Shown here: one piece after another, positions 34,879 to 44,177 of the stretch
Numbering within the stretch: the first letter of the stretch is position 1
How the letters are laid out: each line of letters starts with the position of its first letter
DNA from: an uncultured Clostridia bacterium
GTDB lineage: Bacteria; Bacillota; Clostridia; Peptostreptococcales; Anaerovoracaceae
Length of the DNA stretch: 64,000 nucleotides
Reading direction: 5' to 3'
NCBI GenBank assembly: GCA_934278925.1
Contig: CAKQWJ010000007.1
Span: 1 to 64,000 of the forward strand
Program-made: the position numbers and the translations under genes
Notes under the pieces: model-generated
The model's database searches: none
The model's input: the letters and a program-made list of their open reading frames with translations, nothing else
What the model was told of the DNA's origin: nothing

Positions 34879-34917
34879 ATCCGATATTTTCCATTGCGAC
34901 GACGAAGGAGGAAATGG

Positions 34918-35781
34918 ATGATTCAGAATATTAACTGGTATCCGGGCCATATGAAGAAGACTCGGGAACTGATTCAGGAGAACCTCAAAGCGGTGGACCT
35001 GGTCATCGAGCTGCTGGACAGCCGGATTCCGATTTCCAGCCGGAACCCGATTATTGACGAGCTGGTGGGGGATAAAAGAAGAATCGTACTTCTGGGCAAA
35101 TCCGATCTGGCAGATTCGGAAGAGACCGAGAAGTGGCAGCGTTATTTTAGCCGGAAGGGGGATAAAACCCTGGCCATCGATGCCCGCTCCGGAGAGAATA
35201 TCAACCGCCTGTTCAGCATCTTGGACGATGTGCAGCGAGAGAAGAATCAGCAGCGGCAGATGAACCGTTCCATCCGGATGATGGTGGTGGGCGTGCCGAA
35301 CGTGGGAAAATCCTCCCTCATCAACCGGCTGATTGGAAAGAAGAGCGCGAAGACCGGCGATAAGGCAGGTGTGACTCGGGGCAAGCAGTGGGTGACGCTG
35401 AAGAACGGGATGCAGCTGTTGGATACACCGGGCATTCTGTGGCCGAAGTTCGAGGATCAGCGGGTGGGTCTTTACCTGGCCTTCTGCGGAAGCATTCGGG
35501 ACGAAATTCTGGACACCCAGGATCTGGCATTCGAGCTGATTAAGGTGCTGGAGAAGCGCTATCCGGAATCCCTGATGAACCGATACAAGCTGGATGAAAT
35601 TCAGGAAGAAACTCTGGACAATATGGAAGCCATCGCCTTTAAGAGGGGATTCCTGATGCCGGGAAAGAGAATCGACTATGAGCGCACCGGGCGGACGGTA
35701 ATCGACGAATTCCGGAGCGGAAAGCTGGGACGCATTACGCTGGAGACGGTGCCGTCGGAAGGAGAGCCGGAGAATGACTAA
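34918..35781 (+). CDS. rbgA: Ribosome biogenesis GTPase RbgA (YlqF)
   Basis: RbgA is a circularly permuted GTPase for late 50S assembly. Its 287 residues show the permuted order: G4 (LGKSDLAD, about residue 55) comes before G1 (GVPNVGKSS, about 125) and G3 (DTPGILWP). It begins NINWYPGHMKKTRE, typical of the family. AAGGAGGA precedes the start. It overlaps the ribonuclease gene by 8 bases; rbgA-rnhB is a conserved Firmicute pair. Confidence 0.95.
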   Translation: MIQNINWYPGHMKKTRELIQENLKAVDLVIELLDSRIPISSRNPIIDELVGDKRRIVLLGKSDLADSEETEKWQRYFSRKGDKTLAIDARSGENINRLFSILDDVQREKNQQRQMNRSIRMMVVGVPNVGKSSLINRLIGKKSAKTGDKAGVTRGKQWVTLKNGMQLLDTPGILWPKFEDQRVGLYLAFCGSIRDEILDTQDLAFELIKVLEKRYPESLMNRYKLDEIQEETLDNMEAIAFKRGFLMPGKRIDYERTGRTVIDEFRSGKLGRITLETVPSEGEPEND

Positions 35782-37078
35782 GCAGGAACGGCTGGAAAAG
35801 ATGGAGCAGCGTTTTCAGGAGATGATTCGTCAGGAAACGGCGCTGCACGAAAAGGGAATTCAATACGTGGCAGGCATCGATGAGGTGGGCCGCGGTCCGT
35901 TGGCCGGTCCGGTGGTCACCGCCTGCGTAGTGCTTCCGGAAGATTTTCACGTGCCGGGGGTGGATGATTCCAAGAAGCTGACGGAGAAGCGGCGGCTGGC
36001 CATGAACCGGGAGATTCAGGACCGGGCGCTGGCCATCGGCATCGGCATCGCATCGCCGGAGGAAATCGACGAGATGAATATACTGGAGGCTACCAAGTGC
36101 GCCATGGTGCGGGCTTTTCACGATGCCAATGAGAAGCTGGGCCGAAAAATCCCGGGAGCGGAGATTCAGCACCTGCTAATCGATGCCCTGGAACTGCCGG
36201 GCATTTCGGTTCCCCAGGAGGGAATCGTTCACGGAGACGCCAGTTCCGTATCCATTGCGGCGGCATCCATCGTGGCAAAGGTCACGCGAGATGCCTACAT
36301 GGTGGAGATGGGAGAAAAATATCCCGGATACGCTTTTGAGAGCAATAAGGGGTACGGTACGGCCGCCCATTACGATGGAATTCGGGCGCAGGGCATTACG
36401 CCGATTCACCGGAAGAGTTTTCTCAAGAATCTGGAAAGCCGTCACGGCGTCACGGCGGCAGAGAGCACCGGGGCTAAGAAGATGACCGGAAAAAAGGTAT
36501 ACGCCGTTCGGTCCGGCCGGGAGACCGGCATCTTTCAGACCTGGAAGGAATGTCAGCGGCTGGTGACCGGATATCCCGGTGCGGAGTACAAGAGTTTTAC
36601 CACCTGGGAAGCGGCAGAGGAATACCTGGGGAAGAAGCAGGACGTGCAGGCCATTCCGGAAACGGCGGCGGAAATCTACGTGGACGGAAGCTTCGATGTG
36701 CGCACCAAAAGGTTCGGCTGCGGCGTGGTGATTCTGTACAAAGGAGAAGAAATTACCCTGAAACACGGATACGACGACCCGGCATCGGCGGAGCTGAGAA
36801 ATGTTGCCGGCGAGGTGATGGGGGCGGTGAACGCCATCCGCTATTGCCAAAAGCACAACATCTATGAGGTGTACATCTATCACGACTACAACGGAATCGG
36901 CAAGTGGGGGGACAACGAGTGGAAAGCGAATCTCCCGCTGACCCGAAAGTATAAGCAGTTCGTGGCGGACGCCCGGAAGAACATGAAAATTGTTTTTATC
37001 AAGGTGGAAGCCCATACCGGGGTAAAATATAACGAGATGGCGGACCGTCTGGCAAAAGACGCTATTGGACTTTTTTAG
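35774..37078 (+). CDS. rnhB: RNase HII - viroplasmin - RNase HI fusion protein
   Basis: The 434-residue protein carries two RNase H domains of different types. Residues 1-225 are RNase HII (GIDEVGRGPLAGPVV with Asp36 and Glu37, then Asp137 and HGDASS). Residues 239-290 match the viroplasmin RNA/DNA-hybrid-binding fold (KKVYAVRSGRETGIFQTW). Residues 298-434 are RNase HI with Asp304, Glu347, Asp371, His414 and Asp424 all in place. Both active sites look intact. The reading frame is continuous through both linkers. It should remove single ribonucleotides and longer hybrids. It follows rbgA as rnhB normally does, so the HI part was probably added by fusion. Confidence 0.9.
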   Translation: MTKQERLEKMEQRFQEMIRQETALHEKGIQYVAGIDEVGRGPLAGPVVTACVVLPEDFHVPGVDDSKKLTEKRRLAMNREIQDRALAIGIGIASPEEIDEMNILEATKCAMVRAFHDANEKLGRKIPGAEIQHLLIDALELPGISVPQEGIVHGDASSVSIAAASIVAKVTRDAYMVEMGEKYPGYAFESNKGYGTAAHYDGIRAQGITPIHRKSFLKNLESRHGVTAAESTGAKKMTGKKVYAVRSGRETGIFQTWKECQRLVTGYPGAEYKSFTTWEAAEEYLGKKQDVQAIPETAAEIYVDGSFDVRTKRFGCGVVILYKGEEITLKHGYDDPASAELRNVAGEVMGAVNAIRYCQKHNIYEVYIYHDYNGIGKWGDNEWKANLPLTRKYKQFVADARKNMKIVFIKVEAHTGVKYNEMADRLAKDAIGLF

Positions 37079-37093
37079 TCTGTGTGATATAAT
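37065..37093 (+). promoter_or_regulatory. Promoter for folD
   Basis: TTGGAC is followed by a 17-base spacer and TATAAT, starting inside the last codons of the ribonuclease gene and 44 bases before folD. Confidence 0.65.
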
Positions 37094-37136
37094 TGTTCTG
37101 TCTATTTTATGAAGAATCACTGAAAGGGTAGAACGA

Positions 37137-38045
37137 ATGGCCAAATTGTTGAGAGGAGCACCGGTGAGAGACCTCATTGCGGAGCAGCTCCGAAGTGATG
37201 TGACGAAGTTAAAAGAAAATGGGGTATGTCCAAAGGTGGCGACCCTGCGAGTGGGAGATCGTTCCGGGGATGTGTATTATGAGAATGCCATCCGGAAGAA
37301 CTCCGATAAATACGGCATTGAATGCGTGAACCGAGTCTATACGGAGGAAGCGTCGCAGGAAGAACTGGAAGCGGGACTGGCGGAATTGAACGGAGACCCG
37401 TCCATCCACGGGATCATCATGCTGATGCCTTTCCCAAAGTTTGTGAATGAAGCTCGGATGAAGCGATTGCTGGCACCGGAGAAGGATATCGATGCCATCA
37501 CGGACGCATCCTATGCCAATCTTTTTGATGCGAAGAAACCTTTGGATGATTATTTTTGCGCCTGCACCGCAGAGGCTTGCATGGAAATCCTGCAGAAGAA
37601 CGATGTGGAACTGCAGGGAAAGAAAGTAACCATTGTGGGACGAAGCGTTCGAATCGGAAAGCCGCTGATGTTGATGATGCTGAATGCCAATGCGACGGTG
37701 ACGGTGTGCCATACTCGCACGAAACCGGAAGACCTGAAGACCGCATGCGAGGAGGCGGATATCGTGATTCTGGCGACGGGACAGATAGAATCATACGGGC
37801 CGGAATTTTTCCGGGAAGGACAGATTATCGTGGATGCCGGCGCGGGAACCGGGGCGGACGGAAAGATGGCCGGAGACCTGAATGCCAAGGCACTGACCGA
37901 GTGCGACTGGTCGGAAAATGTGGCCTATACACCGGTACCGGGCGGCGTGGGAACGGTGACAACCACCCTGCTGCTGCGGAATGTAATGAAGGCTGCAAAG
38001 CATTTCTACAAGAACGAAAATATCAAGAATTTAAATACCAAATAG
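37137..38045 (+). CDS. folD: Methylenetetrahydrofolate dehydrogenase/cyclohydrolase FolD, divergent subclass
   Basis: FolD interconverts methylene-, methenyl- and formyl-tetrahydrofolate. The 302 residues include the NADP-binding GRSVRIGKPLMLMM, PVPGGVGTVTTTLL and a Cys-containing DYFCACTAEACMEIL. The active-site stretch differs from the E. coli type: the catalytic Lys region reads VYYENAIRKN (no Lys four residues after Tyr), and QLPLP is LMPFP. I recall a clostridial FolD subgroup with such sequences, so this is probably functional. ValS, FolC and GlyA downstream make a folate/one-carbon neighbourhood. Confidence 0.85.
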   Translation: MAKLLRGAPVRDLIAEQLRSDVTKLKENGVCPKVATLRVGDRSGDVYYENAIRKNSDKYGIECVNRVYTEEASQEELEAGLAELNGDPSIHGIIMLMPFPKFVNEARMKRLLAPEKDIDAITDASYANLFDAKKPLDDYFCACTAEACMEILQKNDVELQGKKVTIVGRSVRIGKPLMLMMLNANATVTVCHTRTKPEDLKTACEEADIVILATGQIESYGPEFFREGQIIVDAGAGTGADGKMAGDLNAKALTECDWSENVAYTPVPGGVGTVTTTLLLRNVMKAAKHFYKNENIKNLNTK

Positions 38046-38065
38046 AAAAGGAAAGGTAAAATACA

Positions 38066-38743
38066 ATGACCTTTACCCAATATTACAAACCGGACGATAT
38101 GTCTGCCAGCGTGCCGGAGCATCTTCAGACAGACGAGGAGCTTCAGCAGCAGATTATGGACATCAATTTGCTGTACAGCGCGGCGATTCGCGAGGTGAGC
38201 ACGAAGCTGGATGTGCTGGGAGATGACTTCCGGATGAAGCATTCCTACGTGCCGATTCACCACATGCAGTCTCGCCTGAAATCCTTTGAAAGCCTGATGG
38301 ACAAAGCGGAGCGCTACGGCATTGAGGACCCGATCCACAACTTGGACACGGTTCGGGCGGAGGTGTTTGATATCGCCGGAATCCGAGTGGTGTGCAACTA
38401 CCGAGAGGATATTTACACCATGTCCGAACTTCTCCTGAAGCAGTCGGATGTGGATTTGATTAAGATTAAGGATTATTGCAAGAATCCGAAACCAAGCGGA
38501 TATCGAAGCCTTCACGTGGTCATTTCGATTCCGGTGTTCCTGGTGAACAGCAAGACCACCGTACCCGTGGAAATCCAGTTCCGAAGCATTGCCATGGATA
38601 CCTGGGCCAGCTTGGAACACGAATTGAAATATAAGAATAAAGGCGCTCTGACGGAGGACATCCAGAAACAGCTGACCCAGTGTGCGAAGACCCTGTCGGA
38701 TGTGGATGAGCAGATGGAGCGAATTCGGCATCAGGTTTTCTGA
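38066..38743 (+). CDS. Small alarmone synthetase (RelQ/YjbM type GTP pyrophosphokinase)
   Basis: This is a stand-alone (p)ppGpp synthetase of 225 residues with no hydrolase or TGS/ACT domains. The RelA/SpoT synthetase motifs RMKHSYVPIHHMQSRLKS, DIAGIRVVCNY, KPSGYRSLHVVI and PVEIQFRSIAMDTWASLEHELKYK (in parts EIQFR and MDTWASLEHE) are present. It makes pppGpp and ppGpp from GTP or GDP and ATP. AAGGAAAGG precedes the start. It lies 20 bases after folD. Confidence 0.92.
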   Translation: MTFTQYYKPDDMSASVPEHLQTDEELQQQIMDINLLYSAAIREVSTKLDVLGDDFRMKHSYVPIHHMQSRLKSFESLMDKAERYGIEDPIHNLDTVRAEVFDIAGIRVVCNYREDIYTMSELLLKQSDVDLIKIKDYCKNPKPSGYRSLHVVISIPVFLVNSKTTVPVEIQFRSIAMDTWASLEHELKYKNKGALTEDIQKQLTQCAKTLSDVDEQMERIRHQVF

Positions 38744-38808
38744 TGACCGTACGAAAAATGGCGAAATACCGGAAATTATTTTTACCGGATTGGAGATAGG
38801 AGAACTAA

Positions 38809-41496
38809 ATGAAAAAGAATCTTGCGAAAACATACGATCCAAAAGACTTTGAGGATCGTATTTACGAGACCTGGGAGGAGTCCGGTGCGTTTAACGCCGA
38901 AGTGGATCCGGACAAGAAACCGTTTACCATCGTAATGCCGCCGCCAAATATCACGGGGCAGCTGCACATGGGACACGCTTTGGACCAGACCCTTCAGGAT
39001 GTGCTGACCCGTTGGAAGCGTATGGAAGGCTACAGCGCGCTGTGGCTTCCGGGCAGCGATCACGCCAGCATTGCCACCGAGGTAAAAGTAGCCAACAAGC
39101 TCTATGAGGATACCGGCAAGCACAAGAACGAATTCACTCGAGAGGAGTTCCTGGAGCACGCCTGGGCATGGAAAGAGGAGTACGGCAGCCGGATTACGAA
39201 GCAGTGCCGGAAGCTGGGCGACTCCTGTGACTGGCGGAGAGAGCGCTTTACCATGGATGAAGGCTGCAACAAGGCCGTAACGAAATTCTTCATCGACCTG
39301 TACAACAAAGGCTGGATTTATCGCGGAAACCGCTTGATTAACTGGTGCCCGAGCTGCAAGACGTCTCTGTCGGATGCAGAGGTAGAGCACGAGGACGAAA
39401 ACGGAAAGTATTGGTATTTCCGCTACCCGGCTGTGGATGGCGGAGAAGGAATTGTAGTGGCTACATCTCGTCCGGAAACCATGTTCGGCGATATTGCCAT
39501 TGCGGTTCATCCAAGCGATGAGAGATATAAGGATTTGGTGGGCAAGAACGTATACCTGCCGATTCTGAACCGGGAGATTCCGGTCATCGCGGACGAATAT
39601 CCGGATCCGGAGAAGGGAACCGGTGCGGTGAAGATTACGCCGGCACACGACCCGAACGACTTCGAGGTGGGTGCCCGTCACGATCTTGAAATCCTGAGCT
39701 GCATGAATGAAGATGCCACCATGAACGAGCTGGCCGGCAAATACGAAGGCATGGACCGTTATGAGTGCCGGAAGGCGTGGGTAAAGGAGCTGGAAGAGGC
39801 CGGTTATCTGGTTAAGACGGAAGATATGGTCATTCCGGTGGGTAAATGTTACCGCTGCCACAACGCCATTGAGCCGATGCTGTCGGATCAGTGGTTCGTA
39901 AAGATGGAAGATTTGGCAAAACCGGCCATCGAGGCGGCAACTTCCGGAGAGCTGGAGCACATTCCGGCAAGATTTGAGAAAATTTATCTGAATTGGCTGA
40001 ACGATATTCACGACTGGTGCATTTCCCGTCAGCTGTGGTGGGGACACCGGATTCCGGCGTACTACTGCGATGAGTGCGGTGAACTGGTGGTGGCAGACCA
40101 CATGCCGGAGACCTGCCCGAAGTGCGGCGGACACCACTTCCATCAGGATGAGGATGTTCTGGACACCTGGTTCAGTTCGGCACTGTGGCCGTTCTCCACA
40201 CTGGGCTGGCCGGAGAAGACGCCGGAACTGGATTACTTCTATCCGACTTCCGTTATGGTAACCGGATACGATATCCTGTTCTTCTGGGTCATCCGAATGG
40301 TATTCTCCGCATGCGAAGCGATGCATGAAATCCCGTTCAAGTACGTATTCCTGCACGGATTGGTACGTGACGAACAGGGTCGGAAGATGAGTAAATCCCT
40401 GGGCAACGGAATCGATCCGCTGGTTGTCATCGATCAGTACGGTGCGGATGCACTGAGATTCATGCTGTGCACCGGAATTTCTCCGGGTAACGATACCCGA
40501 TTCCTGACCAGCCGTCTGGAGTCCTCCCGAAACTTCGCCAACAAGCTGTGGAACGCATCCCGGTTCACCATCATGAACCTGCAGGATGAGGACGGCAATT
40601 TCCTGCCGATGGCAGATGAAGCGACCGCCGTTCTCCAGGATGAGGACAAATGGATGATTTCCAGAGTGAATGCGGCCGCAAAAGCAGTGACCGAGTCCCT
40701 GGACAAGTTCGAGCTGGGTCTGGCCGGACAGAAGGTATATGAAGTAATTTGGGACGAGTACTGTGATTGGTACATCGAAATCGTCAAGAGAAGACTGTAC
40801 GGTGAGGATGAAGAGGATAAGAAGACGGCGAGATATGTCCTGCAGAAAACCCTGAAGGATCTGATTAAGCTGCTCCACCCGTTCATGCCGTTCATTACCG
40901 AGGAAATCTGGGGATTCCTTCCAAAAGAAGGAACGGAAACCGGTGCGGATGCGATGCTGATTCGGGCATCTTGGCCGCAGTATGACGAGAGCCTGGAATA
41001 TCCGGAAGCGACGGCTCGCATCGAAACGGCAATCGCAGCCATCAAGGCGGTTCGTAACATCCGCGTAGAAGCGGATGCGGCACCGAGCCGGAAACTGAAC
41101 ATGATTGTCCGGACGGATTCCCTGGCGGATACCATTGAAGGAACCGGAGACATCATCCGTAAGATTGCCAACGTGGTGGAAATCACTGTGGAAGGCACCG
41201 ACGGGGATGCACCGAAGGATGTAATGTCCGCGGTTATCGACGGTGCGGAAATCCTGATTCCGCTGGAAGACCTGGTGGACTTCGAGGCGGAGCTGGAAAG
41301 ACTTCAGAAAGAGAAGAAGCGCCTGGAAGGCGAAGTAACCCGTGTGGAGAAGAAATTGTCCAACAAGGGCTTCGTGGAGAAGGCACCGGAAGCGGTCGTA
41401 AACCAGGAGAAGGAAAAACAGGAAAAATATAAAGAAATGCTGGCAACCGTAGTTGCCCGTTTGGAATCTATGGGAGCGAAAAGTGACAACGAATAG
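38809..41496 (+). CDS. valS: Valyl-tRNA synthetase
   Basis: This class I synthetase charges tRNA-Val. Its 895 residues carry the HIGH-type motif GQLHMGHALD near residue 50, an editing domain, a zinc-knuckle (YYCDECGEL, TCPKCGG), KMSKS as GRKMSKSLGN, an anticodon-binding domain and a C-terminal coiled coil (VDFEAELERLQKEKKRLEGEV) that contacts tRNA. No T-box leader is seen in the 65 bases upstream. The stop overlaps the folC start by 14 bases. Confidence 0.97.
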   Translation: MKKNLAKTYDPKDFEDRIYETWEESGAFNAEVDPDKKPFTIVMPPPNITGQLHMGHALDQTLQDVLTRWKRMEGYSALWLPGSDHASIATEVKVANKLYEDTGKHKNEFTREEFLEHAWAWKEEYGSRITKQCRKLGDSCDWRRERFTMDEGCNKAVTKFFIDLYNKGWIYRGNRLINWCPSCKTSLSDAEVEHEDENGKYWYFRYPAVDGGEGIVVATSRPETMFGDIAIAVHPSDERYKDLVGKNVYLPILNREIPVIADEYPDPEKGTGAVKITPAHDPNDFEVGARHDLEILSCMNEDATMNELAGKYEGMDRYECRKAWVKELEEAGYLVKTEDMVIPVGKCYRCHNAIEPMLSDQWFVKMEDLAKPAIEAATSGELEHIPARFEKIYLNWLNDIHDWCISRQLWWGHRIPAYYCDECGELVVADHMPETCPKCGGHHFHQDEDVLDTWFSSALWPFSTLGWPEKTPELDYFYPTSVMVTGYDILFFWVIRMVFSACEAMHEIPFKYVFLHGLVRDEQGRKMSKSLGNGIDPLVVIDQYGADALRFMLCTGISPGNDTRFLTSRLESSRNFANKLWNASRFTIMNLQDEDGNFLPMADEATAVLQDEDKWMISRVNAAAKAVTESLDKFELGLAGQKVYEVIWDEYCDWYIEIVKRRLYGEDEEDKKTARYVLQKTLKDLIKLLHPFMPFITEEIWGFLPKEGTETGADAMLIRASWPQYDESLEYPEATARIETAIAAIKAVRNIRVEADAAPSRKLNMIVRTDSLADTIEGTGDIIRKIANVVEITVEGTDGDAPKDVMSAVIDGAEILIPLEDLVDFEAELERLQKEKKRLEGEVTRVEKKLSNKGFVEKAPEAVVNQEKEKQEKYKEMLATVVARLESMGAKSDNE

Positions 41497-42802
41497 TCAA
41501 AAGGTTATTGATGCTATTCACGACAGCACTGCGCGAAAAGGTCCGATGGGATTGGACCGGATGAGAAGACTCCTCAGCCTTCTGGGAAATCCGGAAGAGA
41601 AATTGAATATTTTTCACGTGGCCGGGACCAACGGAAAGGGATCCGTGGCCACGTACCTTTCTTCCATCCTGCAGGAAGCGGGATATACGGTGGGTGTACA
41701 TACTTCGCCGCACGTCATGGTGTACAATGAGCGATTTATGATTAACAACCACCTGATTTCCGATGAGGCCTTTACCCGATACGGGGAGGCAGTGCTGAAC
41801 TACAATGAATGGCTGAATCAGGAAGGATATGGATACCTGTCCGAGTTTGAAATTCTGACGGCGATTGCCTACCTGTTCTTTGCGGATAACGGTGTGGACT
41901 ACATGATTTCCGAAGTGGGTCTGGGCGGCGTCATCGATTCTACCAATACTATCGAGCATCCGGTTTCCACCATTATCACGCAGGTGGGACGGGATCACAC
42001 GGGCATTCTGGGAGATACCCTTCGGGAGATTGCCTGGAACAAGGCCGGAATTATTAAAGCCGGCATTCCGGTGATTTCGGAGAGCGTGGAACCGGAAACG
42101 CAGGAATTCATCCGCTGGAAGGCAGAACAGAAAGGTTCGGAATTTCTGGACGTCTCCGATTCGGAGTACAAGATTGTTTCCCGTCGGCCGGAGATGCTGT
42201 TCGACGTGACCATCGGAGAGAAAGAATACCGGGATCTGCACCTGTCCATGCAGGGCGACCATCAGGTACGAAATGCGGTTACGGCGATGATGGCTCTGCT
42301 GAAAGCGTGCGAGGAAGGAAAGGTGTCCGTTTCCGAAGAGCATATTCGGGCCGGACTGCAGAAAGCCCGGATTATGGGAAGATTTGAATTCCTTCAAAAG
42401 GAAAACCCGGCGGTCATCATCGACGGCGGACACAACCCGGACGGAATCCGGGCCGGAATTGCTGCGCTGAAGCAGTACTACGGGGAAGAAATCGAAGATA
42501 AAAAGGTTTTGATTGTCTTTGGATGTTTCAAGGACAAGGAATACGACGAAATGGCAGAGGAGCTGGGAAAAGCACCGGCTCATGCGGATTTCATCATTAC
42601 GGAGCCTCACAGCGAGCGAGCACTTTCGTGCGATGTGCTGACGGACAAGCTGACAGAGAAAGGGTTCCATTGCATCGCGATTCCTGATGAGAGGGAAGCA
42701 TACACAACAGCGGTTAATGGTTGCTATGATGTTGTACTGTTCATCGGATCGATATATTTAATTGGAGATATGAGAATACTGTATCAAACGAAAGGATGGT
42801 AA
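41483..42802 (+). CDS. folC: Folylpolyglutamate synthase/dihydrofolate synthase
   Basis: FolC adds glutamates to folates, and in some bacteria also makes dihydrofolate from dihydropteroate. The 439-residue Mur-ligase-like protein has FHVAGTNGKGSVATYL, HTSPHVMVYNERF, EVGLGGVIDSTN and IIDGGHNPDGIRAG. The GTG at 41483 is preferred because the region upstream belongs to valS. valS-folC is a conserved Firmicute pair. glyA follows after three bases. Confidence 0.94.
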   Translation: MTTNSQKVIDAIHDSTARKGPMGLDRMRRLLSLLGNPEEKLNIFHVAGTNGKGSVATYLSSILQEAGYTVGVHTSPHVMVYNERFMINNHLISDEAFTRYGEAVLNYNEWLNQEGYGYLSEFEILTAIAYLFFADNGVDYMISEVGLGGVIDSTNTIEHPVSTIITQVGRDHTGILGDTLREIAWNKAGIIKAGIPVISESVEPETQEFIRWKAEQKGSEFLDVSDSEYKIVSRRPEMLFDVTIGEKEYRDLHLSMQGDHQVRNAVTAMMALLKACEEGKVSVSEEHIRAGLQKARIMGRFEFLQKENPAVIIDGGHNPDGIRAGIAALKQYYGEEIEDKKVLIVFGCFKDKEYDEMAEELGKAPAHADFIITEPHSERALSCDVLTDKLTEKGFHCIAIPDEREAYTTAVNGCYDVVLFIGSIYLIGDMRILYQTKGW

Positions 42803-42805
42803 AAA

Positions 42806-44071
42806 ATGTTTGACAGAAACGGAAACGATTCGAGCACTTATAATCAGGAGAACATTGCGGAAATCCGCAAGACCTCCCCGAGAGTCGCAGATCTGATTGA
42901 GAAGGAATACAATCGTCAGAAGAACAACGTAGAGCTGATTGCTTCTGAGAACTACTGCTCTGAAGCGGTAATGGCTGCATGCGGAAGCTGCCTCTCCTGG
43001 AAGTATGCGGAAGGTTATCCGGCAAAGCCGATTGAAAGACATTCCGGAAACAAGGGCAGATATTACGGCGGAACCCGTTACGTTGATGAGTTGGAAGAAT
43101 ACTGCTGCGACATGTGGAGAAAGGTATTTGATACCGACTACCACGTAAACGTACAGCCGCACAGTGGATCTCAGGCAAACTTTGCAGCGTACAAGGCTGT
43201 GCTGGAACCGGGAGACACCATTCTTTCCCTGAACCTGGACAACGGCGGTCACCTGACTCACGGATCCGCAGTAAACTTCAGCGGCAAGCTGTACGATGTA
43301 CATTTCTACAACGTAGATGAAAACGGATTCATCGATATGGAAGACCTGAAGAAGAAGGCAAACGAGCTGCACCCGAAGCTGATTCTCACCGGTGCCAGCG
43401 CTTATTCCAGAACGATTGATTTCCCGGCATTCGCAGAGATTGCAAAGAGCGTAGATGCATACTTCATGGTAGATATGGCACATATTGCCGGTCTGGTTGC
43501 CGGTGGTGAGCACATCAGCCCATTCGGTTATGCGGACATCATCACCACCACCACTCACAAGACCCTGAGAGGACCTCGCGGCGGAATGATTTTCTGCAGA
43601 GAAGAGCTGGCAAAGAAGGTGGACAGCGCCGTATTCCCATATGCACAGGGCGGTCCGCTGGAGCACATCATTGCCGGAAAAGCCGTTTGCGCAGAAGAAG
43701 CACTACGTCCGGAATTCAAGGAATACGCTCATCAGGTTGTTGTAAACTGCAAGGCTTTTGCAGAGGAGTTCATCAAGATGGGTTACAATGTGGTAACCGG
43801 CGGAACCGATAACCACGTATTCCTGCTGGATCTGTCGGATCACGAATTCTCCGGAAGAGATCTGCAGAACGCACTGGATGAAGTAGGCATTACCCTGAAC
43901 AAAAACTGCGTTCCGAATGAAAAGCGTTCCCCGATGCAGACCAGTGGTGTTCGTGTAGGTACCGCTCCGATGACGACCCGTGGATACAAGGAAGACGACT
44001 TCATCAAGGTGGCTCACCGCATCGACGAAGTGGTAAAGCAGCTGGATGCAGAAAAAGCAGCGGAAAAATAA
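42806..44071 (+). CDS. glyA: Serine hydroxymethyltransferase
   Basis: GlyA is a PLP enzyme that converts serine and tetrahydrofolate to glycine and methylene-tetrahydrofolate. Its 421 residues carry NVELIASENYCSEAV, NVQPHSGSQAN and the PLP lysine K252 in TTTTHKTLRGPRGG. It is co-directional with folC and uses the same cofactor pool. Codon bias is strong. Together with serA/serC at 16-18 kb the window encodes much of the serine-glycine-folate route. Confidence 0.97.
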   Translation: MFDRNGNDSSTYNQENIAEIRKTSPRVADLIEKEYNRQKNNVELIASENYCSEAVMAACGSCLSWKYAEGYPAKPIERHSGNKGRYYGGTRYVDELEEYCCDMWRKVFDTDYHVNVQPHSGSQANFAAYKAVLEPGDTILSLNLDNGGHLTHGSAVNFSGKLYDVHFYNVDENGFIDMEDLKKKANELHPKLILTGASAYSRTIDFPAFAEIAKSVDAYFMVDMAHIAGLVAGGEHISPFGYADIITTTTHKTLRGPRGGMIFCREELAKKVDSAVFPYAQGGPLEHIIAGKAVCAEEALRPEFKEYAHQVVVNCKAFAEEFIKMGYNVVTGGTDNHVFLLDLSDHEFSGRDLQNALDEVGITLNKNCVPNEKRSPMQTSGVRVGTAPMTTRGYKEDDFIKVAHRIDEVVKQLDAEKAAEK

Positions 44072-44080
44072 TTTGAGTTA

Positions 44081-44109
44081 TTGAACCGCTACACAAGATG
44101 TTGTATAAT
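44081..44109 (+). promoter_or_regulatory. Promoter for the small P-loop gene
   Basis: TTGAAC is followed by a 17-base spacer and TATAAT, starting 10 bases after the glyA stop. Confidence 0.75.
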
Positions 44110-44177
44110 TAACGCAACATAAGACATATTTGTCATATGACTCAATCATCAAAAATAAATTTAAGGAGGACACTGCC

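Noticed and set aside
38744..38808. T-box leader upstream of valS
   Set aside because: The gap is only 65 bases and has no T-box sequence or terminator. No glycine riboswitch was seen upstream of glyA either.
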